Shown: one piece after another, positions 1 to 5,383 of the stretch
Numbering within the stretch: the stretch's first letter is position 1
How the letters are laid out: the number at the start of each line of letters is the position of its first letter
Origin: CAVSWN01 sp046728115
GTDB taxonomy: Bacteria; Acidobacteriota; Vicinamibacteria; Vicinamibacterales; CAVVIG01
Length of the DNA stretch: 9,220 nt
Assembly: GCA_046728115.1 (NCBI GenBank)
Contig: JBKPDW010000011.1
Location: forward strand, 1 to 9,220
Direction of reading: 5' to 3'
Made by a program: the position numbers and the translations under genes
Notes under the pieces: generated by a model
Told to the model about the DNA's origin: nothing
Databases searched by the model: none
Seen by the model: the letters and a program-made list of their open reading frames with translations, nothing else

Positions 1-2590
1 CGACACGTCGGTCTCCGGTGTTGGCTTCCATGTTGATCTGAGGCGCGCTTGGAAAACCGAGCCGGGCGACCGGGGCGCTGACCGCGATCCGGCGAGACCA
101 GAGACGGCCGGTCTGATGCTGTGCGTTGACGGCCGCCATGATGCCCCAGGGGAAGCGGTAGATGACTTGCGCCTTGGCCACGATCGGCCGGTCGCCAATC
201 AGGAGGCCCTCGGTGTTCACGTAATCGTTCGGGCCGGCCGCCGTCTGTGCAAATGTGCCTACGGCGCTCGTCTGTGCCGACGAGGGACCTGTTCGGGCGC
301 TCGTTGCGATCCGACCCTCGGACTTCGACCACACGAGCGAGAGAACGCCCTGCCAGTTTTGCGACATTCGCTTGGTCACCATGAACGTCGCGCCGTTGTA
401 GCGGGTGAACAGCCGTTCGCCGTTCGGCCCGGTTGGCGTCGTGAGCAGGAAGACGCGGTCGCTGGCAGGCGTCAGAAGCCTCCAGACCTGCACCGGCGTG
501 TTGGTGGCATCGGTACCAGCGTTATCGATGTACGTCGCTGCCTGATACTGGCCCGCAATGTCCTGCCAGCCGGCGTAGTCGCTGCCGTCCTTGCGAACGT
601 AGTTCACCTGCAGCCCGAGGTTCGTCATCAGCTCGCGCTCGAACTGCACGATGTACTGGTTCGAATAGGGATCCTTGCGGTTCGGGTCCACCTGCAGGTT
701 CGTCGCCACCGTCGTAGTGAAGTTCGTGCGCTGCCCCGGCAGGCAGCTGGCTGTCAGGCAGTCGAAGTTGAAGATCGTCGTGTTGGACGGGACAATCGCC
801 GCGAAGTCGCGTTCGAGCGCACTGTAGTACCGGCCATAGTGGGCTTTGACGACGGTGTTGTGGCTCAGTCTGTAATTGATGCCGATGCGCGGCGACACCA
901 CGTTGTAGCTGTAGACATCGTCGTTGGGCTTGGACAACTGCCCCGTCGCGTTGAGGCTGATGTCGAGGAACGGGAATGCCGGATAGTAGCCCTTGCTGTA
1001 ATCGTATCGTATGCCGAGGTTGATCGTCGTCCGATCGCCCCAACGGAAAGTGTCGTCCACATAAGTCCCGAGCCACCTCGCGTTTGTGCCCCGGTAATAG
1101 GGCAGCTGCGTCGTCCCGTTCCCCAACTTTCCCGTCAAGCCGTACGTCGTGATGACATCATTCGGCCCGGTCAGCGTGACGCTCCCGTTCGTGCTCGCCT
1201 GGACACCCATCTTGAGGTCGTGGCTGCCTCCAAGGAAGTGGTCTGCATAATGAGAGAGCTTGAACTGAGGCCCGTACCGCCAGCTGCGGACTTCGCTCCA
1301 CTGGTCGAGACCGCCCGTCATGTACCCCGTATCGCGATCCGAATACTGCATCTGCACACGCGGCGTCGATTCATCGAGTGGCTCGTTGGTCTCCTGCAGC
1401 CAGAATCCGGCGAACCGGCCTTCGATGAACGTGTTCTTCGACAACACGCCCGTGTAGACGACGTTCGGCGTCGGGTTGTGCCCGTGCTCCATATTGATCG
1501 TGCTCGGCGCGGTGAATGGCGTGGCGATGGTGGGAATCCAGTAGAAGTCGTCATGATAGCCGTGCAGCAGGCGATGATTCGGCGTGATGTTGTAGTTGAA
1601 CTTCCAGAACACACGCCGCGCGTCGGACTTTGCCGGGTACTTCGGGTCCACGCCCGGCTGCGAATCGTAGATTCGGTGGTACTGCAACGAACCGAAGAAC
1701 CAGAACTTGTCTCGGATGAAGGGACCCGACACCTGGATTGTGGCGTCCCGGTGCTCGGCCAGGTTATACGGACACGATGTCAACGGAGCCGCCGACGCGG
1801 GACACTTGTCGATCGCGTCGGTCGTGTTTCGACTTGTCAGGTTGTCGTGCTGAAAGTACACGTTGCCGTCGCCGTGCAACGCGTTGCCGCCCATGCGGGT
1901 CACGATGTTGAAGACGGCGCCCTGCACGTTGCCATATTCCGCCGACGCGCCGAGCTGCAGCACCTCGACTTCTTCCACGACGTCGGTGTTGGGCCACGGC
2001 GTGGAACTGGTCTCGGTGCCGTCGATTTGATATTGGTTCTCGTTGGTGCTCGAGCCGAGGGACGTCGCGCTCGTCGTCGAGCCGACCTGCGACGTCTGGC
2101 TGACGCCCGGCGCTTCGTTGATCAGATCAAAATAGGAGAAGCGCCGCACGGGCGCGTTCCACAACCACTCGCGGTTGTAGCTCGTGCTCACCTGCGCGGA
2201 TGCCAGGTTGACGACAGGCGATTCGCCGGTGACCGTCACGGTTTCGCTGAGGGAGCTGACGTTCAACACGATGTCGAGTTCGACCGTGCTGCCGACGGCA
2301 ACCTGAACAGCTTCCCGTTTCACCGTCGTGAAACCCGGAAGCACGTACTCGACGTCATAGATGCCCGGAGGCAGCACGGGAAACCGGTACACGCCTGTTT
2401 CGCTCGTCGTTTCCGTGGGCGCGCCGGCCACGCCGGCGCCCCGCAACGTTACGGTCACACCGGGCAGAATGGCTCCGGACTCATCAGTGACTTTGCCGAT
2501 AATTTCACCGGTCGTGCGTTGGGCCCAGGCTTGATGGGCTGCGAGCGTCAGCGCAAGCGATATCAACCCCGCCAGAAAACGTCGCCGCAT
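1..2590 (-). CDS. TonB-dependent receptor with N-terminal carboxypeptidase-regulatory domain (Oar-like), 3' end off window
   Basis: I translated this by hand on the minus strand: 863 codons are open from the ATG at 2590 and continue past position 1, so the C-terminal end of the barrel is missing. Residues 1-23 form a Sec signal peptide (MRRR, a hydrophobic stretch, then AWA before Gln24). Residues about 26-110 are a carboxypeptidase-regulatory-like beta-sandwich (GKVTDESGAILPGVTV; GVYRFPVLPPGIYDVE). A VTVTGESPVV segment (118-127) precedes a plug domain with QIDG (188-191) and VFNIVTRMGGN (226-236). The rest is aromatic-rich, beta-barrel-like sequence with Asn/Asp-rich loops and paired cysteines (DCLTASC). 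The role is energised outer-membrane uptake of a large substrate; such receptors are greatly expanded in Acidobacteriota. The substrate is unknown. The start is supported by a strong purine-rich Shine-Dalgarno. The opposite strand is open for 858 codons here, but only as a shadow. Confidence 0.93.
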   Translation of the reverse strand, partial: MRRRFLAGLISLALTLAAHQAWAQRTTGEIIGKVTDESGAILPGVTVTLRGAGVAGAPTETTSETGVYRFPVLPPGIYDVEYVLPGFTTVKREAVQVAVGSTVELDIVLNVSSLSETVTVTGESPVVNLASAQVSTSYNREWLWNAPVRRFSYFDLINEAPGVSQTSQVGSTTSATSLGSSTNENQYQIDGTETSSTPWPNTDVVEEVEVLQLGASAEYGNVQGAVFNIVTRMGGNALHGDGNVYFQHDNLTSRNTTDAIDKCPASAAPLTSCPYNLAEHRDATIQVSGPFIRDKFWFFGSLQYHRIYDSQPGVDPKYPAKSDARRVFWKFNYNITPNHRLLHGYHDDFYWIPTIATPFTAPSTINMEHGHNPTPNVVYTGVLSKNTFIEGRFAGFWLQETNEPLDESTPRVQMQYSDRDTGYMTGGLDQWSEVRSWRYGPQFKLSHYADHFLGGSHDLKMGVQASTNGSVTLTGPNDVITTYGLTGKLGNGTTQLPYYRGTNARWLGTYVDDTFRWGDRTTINLGIRYDYSKGYYPAFPFLDISLNATGQLSKPNDDVYSYNVVSPRIGINYRLSHNTVVKAHYGRYYSALERDFAAIVPSNTTIFNFDCLTASCLPGQRTNFTTTVATNLQVDPNRKDPYSNQYIVQFERELMTNLGLQVNYVRKDGSDYAGWQDIAGQYQAATYIDNAGTDATNTPVQVWRLLTPASDRVFLLTTPTGPNGERLFTRYNGATFMVTKRMSQNWQGVLSLVWSKSEGRIATSARTGPSSAQTSAVGTFAQTAAGPNDYVNTEGLLIGDRPIVAKAQVIYRFPWGIMAAVNAQHQTGRLWSRRIAVSAPVARLGFPSAPQINMEANTGDRRV

Positions 2591-2597
2591 TGTGTGT

Positions 2598-2608
2598 TCC
2601 CTCCCTCC
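2598..2608 (-). promoter_or_regulatory. Strong Shine-Dalgarno of the TonB receptor gene
   Basis: On the minus strand GGAGGGAGGGA lies 7 nt before the ATG at 2590. It fixes the receptor start and is much stronger than any ribosome site seen for the aminotransferase or the regulator in this window. Confidence 0.75.
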
Positions 2609-2700
2609 AGATTGGCGTCATCCTCGGGACGCCGTAAGACTCGCTGGGAACCGCCGCGGAGATGCGAACCTTGCCAAACGAATGTAAGGTGAGTTTGAGT

Positions 2701-2720
2701 CGAGCGGTAACTTACGCTCG
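2701..2720. promoter_or_regulatory. Imperfect palindrome overlapping the candidate -10 (possible operator)
   Basis: The 20-bp sequence runs CGAGCG-GTAACTTA-CGCTCG. The outer arms of 6 bp are perfect inverted repeats, and an inner GTAA/TTAC pair is symmetrical about a centre shifted by one base. It covers the candidate -10 and start site of the receptor promoter, where a repressor would act. The protein that would bind it is unknown. Confidence 0.3.
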
Positions 2721-2738
2721 CCTCTCGTTACAAGTCAA
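2709..2738 (-). promoter_or_regulatory. Candidate sigma70-like promoter of the TonB receptor gene
   Basis: Reading the minus strand, TTGACT (2733-2738, 5 of 6 to TTGACA) is followed after 18 nt by TAAGTT (2709-2714, 3 of 6 to TATAAT). This would place a transcription start near 2702 and leave a 5' leader of about 110 nt. The -35 is good and the -10 is weak, which is typical of an activated or regulated promoter. The call rests on pattern matching alone. Confidence 0.35.
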
Positions 2739-2750
2739 GACAAATCAAGA
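2731..2750. repeat. Tandem 10-bp direct repeat at the -35 region
   Basis: Two adjacent 10-mers, CAAGTCAAGA and CAAATCAAGA, differ at one base and are spaced by one helical turn. They overlap and extend upstream of the candidate -35 of the receptor gene, so both copies would face the same side of the helix. This placement fits an activator-type binding site, though it could be chance. Confidence 0.4.
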
Positions 2751-2844
2751 CGGAAAGACGGTCGGGATTCATCTGGCCAGTGCGCGATCCGAGGCGTTGG
2801 ATGATCGCTGCCGCTCGCAAGCTGGAGCGATATCCTCGCGGGTG

Positions 2845-2957
2845 ATGCGCAGAATCGCTCGCCGGGATTTTCTGAAGACCGCGCCGGCGATGATGGCGTG
2901 CGCGGCGGTGACGAATACGTGTGGCGAAATCGCCAGCACCGCTGCGACGAGTCCGGG
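2845..2957 (+). pseudogene. Orphan Tat signal peptide: 5' fragment of a lost exported-protein gene
   Basis: From the ATG at 2845 the plus strand encodes MRRIARRDFLKTAPAMMACA and then a small-residue stretch ending near TNTCGEIAS. This is a classic twin-arginine signal: a basic n-region, RRDFLK (consensus S/T-RR-x-F-L-K) and an Ala/Met-rich h-region. Soon after the signal the frame enters the reverse complement of the aminotransferase 3' end and continues as low-meaning Arg/Ser-rich sequence, so no mature domain is present. The simplest reading is a remnant left when a deletion or insertion removed the rest of a Tat substrate gene. The frame also lacks a clear ribosome site; GGAG sits too far upstream. 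Alternatives are a chance match or a very short Tat-exported peptide. Confidence 0.5.
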
Positions 2958-4316
2958 CTATCCGGGCGATTTGATCCGGACCTCTGAAGCGACCGCGGCC
3001 AGACAGCTCGTCATCACTTCCAGGCCTTCGTCAAGGTCTTCGTCGGAAATGACGAGCGGCGTGAGAAACCGGATCACGTTTCCGAAGGTGCCGGCCGCGA
3101 CCAGGAGCACGCCGCGTTCGCACGCCATGCGGATGATCTCGTCGGTCTCCTGCTTCGCCGGCTCTTTCGTCGTCCGGTTCCGGACGAGCTCGACCCCGAT
3201 CATCGCGCCGCGCCGGCGAATATCACCGATGATGGCGAACTGTTTCGACCAGGATCGCGCGCGCGCCTCGATTCGCACGCCGATCGCTTCGCTCCGGCGC
3301 AACAGTTCGCCCGATTCGAAACGGTCCAGGACGGCAAGCGCGGCGGCGCACGCCACCGGATTGCCGATGTAGGTACCTCCGAGGCCGCCTTCGACAGGCC
3401 CATCCATCAGCTCGGCGCGGCCGACAACGGCAGCCAATGGAAGGCCCGCCGCCAGTGACTTCGCGGCGACCAGCAGATCCGGTTCGACGTCTTCGTGCTC
3501 GCACGCGAACATCCGGCCCGTTCGTCCGAAGCCGGTTTGCACTTCGTCGGCTATGAGAAGGATCCCGTGCTTGCGGCAGACGCCCGCGAGTTGGGACAGG
3601 AACCCGACCGGAGGCACGACGAAGCCGCCTTCTCCCAGCACCGGCTCGACGACAACCGCGGCTATCGTCCGCGGATCGGCGTATCGCTTGAAGTGATCCT
3701 CGAGCGCATCGACGCATGCAAAAGAGCATTCGGGAAATGTTCGTCCGTACGCACACCGGTAACAATAGGCATACGGCACGCGTAGTACATCGGCGGCGTA
3801 CGGACCGAAGCCGAGCTTGTAGGGCGAGACTTTGCTGGTCATCGACAAGGCATACAGCGTCCGGCCATGGAACGCGTCCTCGAAACAGAGGATGCCGGGC
3901 CGGCGTGTTGCGTGCCGCGCAATCTTCACGGCGTTTTCGATCGCCTCGGCGCCGCTGTTGACCAGCAATGTTTTCTTCGGGAAGGATCCCGGCGTGATCG
4001 CGGCCAATCGCTCGGCCAGCGCGACGTACCCTTCGTAAGGTGATACTGAAAAACACGTGTGAACGAAGTGATCGGCCTGCTCCTTGATCGCATCGATAAC
4101 TCTGCGATCGGAGTGACCCACATTCATCACGCCGATGCCTCCGGCGAAGTCGAGGAACACGTTGCCGTCGATATCCGTCACATGCGCGCCAGAGGCGGAT
4201 GCCGCGAACACCGACGTCGAATGTGAGATTCCTCGAGGGACCGCCGCCTGCCGGCGTCGCATCAGCGCGAGCGATCGAGGGCCCGGAATAGCCGTGCGAA
4301 TCTGAATGGTCGCCAT
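2958..4316 (-). CDS. gabT: Class III PLP-dependent aminotransferase, probable 4-aminobutyrate aminotransferase
   Basis: It transfers an amino group from an omega-amino acid (best guess GABA to succinic semialdehyde) to 2-oxoglutarate, in the cytoplasm with PLP. At 452 aa from the ATG it is slightly longer than typical GabT (about 425). Visible fold-type I features are the PLP-phosphate motif NSGAEA (120-125), FHGR (149-152), EPVLGEGG (224-231), the PLP-ring aspartate in ADEVQTGFGRTG (Asp257), the Schiff-base lysine in AAKSLAAGLPL (Lys286) and GNVIRFLTPL (Arg416). By recalled alignment to E. coli GabT, Ile61, Arg152, Glu229 and Arg416 match residues that recognise GABA; I could not run that alignment. 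A four-cysteine cluster (185-201) is present. The start may be ATG 4316 or GTG 4319; both have weak ribosome sites. It is divergent from the MerR-XRE-cupin regulator gene. Related ornithine, acetylornithine or 5-aminovalerate aminotransferase activity remains possible. Confidence 0.88.
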   Translation of the reverse strand: MATIQIRTAIPGPRSLALMRRRQAAVPRGISHSTSVFAASASGAHVTDIDGNVFLDFAGGIGVMNVGHSDRRVIDAIKEQADHFVHTCFSVSPYEGYVALAERLAAITPGSFPKKTLLVNSGAEAIENAVKIARHATRRPGILCFEDAFHGRTLYALSMTSKVSPYKLGFGPYAADVLRVPYAYCYRCAYGRTFPECSFACVDALEDHFKRYADPRTIAAVVVEPVLGEGGFVVPPVGFLSQLAGVCRKHGILLIADEVQTGFGRTGRMFACEHEDVEPDLLVAAKSLAAGLPLAAVVGRAELMDGPVEGGLGGTYIGNPVACAAALAVLDRFESGELLRRSEAIGVRIEARARSWSKQFAIIGDIRRRGAMIGVELVRNRTTKEPAKQETDEIIRMACERGVLLVAAGTFGNVIRFLTPLVISDEDLDEGLEVMTSCLAAVASEVRIKSPG

Positions 4317-4388
4317 CACGGTGTCCGAGTGATGAATCGAAGTGACCGCGGCAAACCGTCGTCGGGGCCAGATGTTATCATCCAGGCG
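4317..4388. promoter_or_regulatory. Divergent promoter/operator region between gabT and the regulator
   Basis: This 72-bp spacer must hold the start signals of both divergent genes if the regulator begins at 4389. On the plus strand TATCAT (4376-4381, 5 of 6 to TATAAT) ends 7 nt before the ATG at 4389, so a transcript would start at or next to the start codon. It lies within the inverted repeat GATG-TTAT-CATC (4371-4382), a candidate autoregulatory site. I find no good -35 for either direction, as expected of an activator-dependent promoter. Confidence 0.35.
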
Positions 4389-5225
4389 ATGAAACGGACC
4401 GGCCGCTCGGCGGGCCGGCGGCGGCCGCTGGCGTCCCGCGTCGGACTCCTGACCGTCGGCGAAACCGCGAGAATCCTCGGCGTCAGTCCATCCACGTTAC
4501 GGCTCTGGGAGAATGTGGGCTTGATCTCGCCCACGCGTGGCAATGGACGCTATCGACTCTACAGCCCGGAACTGCTCGAAGTCCTCAAACGCATCAAGTA
4601 CCTGCGCGACGTGAAGCTGTTGAATCTTCCTGGCATTCGCCAGGCGCTCGGCTCTGCGGCGCCGCAAAAACCTCGTCGTGGAACCGAACCCACCGACCTC
4701 GGGCGAAAACTGCGCCGTCTTCGAAAAAAGTGCGGCCTGGGCGTCGTCGAAGCCGCTCGACGCGCGAAGATTTCGGCCGGGTTTCTCAGCGCGATCGAGT
4801 TGTCGCGCGCGAATCCCTCCGTGGCGACATTGCAGCGCCTGTCCGCAACCTATGGCACGACGGTGCTGGACTTTTACGACCTGCCGAGAAAGTCCAACCA
4901 TCTGATTCGGCCACGAGACCGGCGCGTGATCCAGACTCAGTCCGGCGTCCGGATCGAGTTGCTGTCGATCGGTGCCCGCCAGCTCGAGAGCCAGATCTTC
5001 CGCGTCCCGCCCGGCGCCGGCAGCGATGGAGCCTATTCCCATCAGGGAGAGGAATTCATCCATATGATGGCCGGGACGCTCGAAATCTGGCTCGACGAAC
5101 TCCAGTGTCACACCCTGCGAGAGGGCGACAGCTTCTGGTTCGAGAGCACCCTCGGTCATCGCTGGTACAACCCCTCCACCGAAGAAGCCGTGCTCCTCTG
5201 GATCAACACGCCGCCAACGTTCTGA
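4389..5225 (+). CDS. Transcriptional regulator with MerR-type HTH, XRE-type HTH and C-terminal cupin domain
   Basis: This is a 278-aa cytoplasmic regulator. Residues about 20-88 are a MerR winged helix (LTVGETARILGVSPSTLRLWE, then ENVGLI and GRYRLYSPELLEVLKRI). A short linker leads to an XRE/HTH_3 domain at about 104-160 (LGRKLRRLRK, then ISAGFLSAIELSRANPSVATLQRL). A cupin domain fills 185-275 with SHQGEEF (His218, Glu221, Glu222) and GHRWYN (His257), ending in the WINTPPTF tail common to XRE-cupin regulators. The first histidine of the usual cupin HxH pair is absent, so metal binding is uncertain; the barrel more likely senses a small ligand. PuuR, the putrescine-pathway repressor, has the XRE-cupin part. 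Divergence from gabT suggests it controls that gene and itself. Earlier starts at GTG 4329 or ATG 4332 would add 20 or 19 residues but would leave almost no room for divergent promoters. Confidence 0.85.
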   Translation: MKRTGRSAGRRRPLASRVGLLTVGETARILGVSPSTLRLWENVGLISPTRGNGRYRLYSPELLEVLKRIKYLRDVKLLNLPGIRQALGSAAPQKPRRGTEPTDLGRKLRRLRKKCGLGVVEAARRAKISAGFLSAIELSRANPSVATLQRLSATYGTTVLDFYDLPRKSNHLIRPRDRRVIQTQSGVRIELLSIGARQLESQIFRVPPGAGSDGAYSHQGEEFIHMMAGTLEIWLDELQCHTLREGDSFWFESTLGHRWYNPSTEEAVLLWINTPPTF

Positions 5226-5243
5226 GCCTCGGAACGGCTGGCA

Positions 5244-5306
5244 AGGCGGAGCCTCAGACGCGCCAGCATGTCACGCCGCTCCGCCTCGCTAGCCGCTATG
5301 TTTTTT
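5244..5306 (+). terminator. Possible terminator hairpin of the regulator gene in the convergent spacer
   Basis: AGGCGGAGC (5244-5252) pairs perfectly with GCTCCGCCT (5278-5286) across a 25-nt loop, and a run of six T lies at 5301-5306. The loop is long and the T-run starts 14 nt after the stem, so this is not a textbook intrinsic terminator. It sits 18 nt after the regulator stop in a convergent spacer, which is where one is expected. No equally good structure serves the minus-strand operon. Confidence 0.4.
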
Positions 5307-5383
5307 GCCCGCCTCCTGCGGGGCAGTCGCCTTGACGGAGAAAAACTTGACTCATTCGCAAAGATTCTTGGCCATCAAGGCTC

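Larger units (their letters stand above)
2591..2957. other. Intergenic region between receptor and aminotransferase genes
   Basis: This 367-bp stretch has no intact gene. On the minus strand it carries the receptor's Shine-Dalgarno and a candidate sigma70-type promoter. It also contains a tandem 10-mer and an imperfect palindrome near 2701-2750. A loose inverted repeat GAGCGAT...ATCGCTC (2825-2831 and 2854-2860) has a 22-nt loop. On the plus strand there is a Tat-signal gene fragment. I see no convincing terminator after the aminotransferase stop, so read-through into the receptor gene is possible. Confidence 0.6.

Noticed and set aside
116..2692. An 858-codon open frame on the plus strand
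   Set aside because: It is exactly antisense to the TonB receptor. Its translation is Arg/Val/Asp-rich with no domain, while the minus frame gives a signal peptide, plug and barrel. Long antisense frames are common in GC-rich DNA.
2825..2860. GAGCGAT...ATCGCTC as a gabT terminator
   Set aside because: The stem is 7 bp with a 22-nt loop and no T-run in either direction, so it is within chance expectation.
2662..3372. A 236-aa plus-strand protein
   Set aside because: Only the internal part from 2845 resembles real protein, a Tat signal; the first 61 codons and the portion after 2958 are non-coding or antisense to gabT. I report the fragment, not the whole frame.
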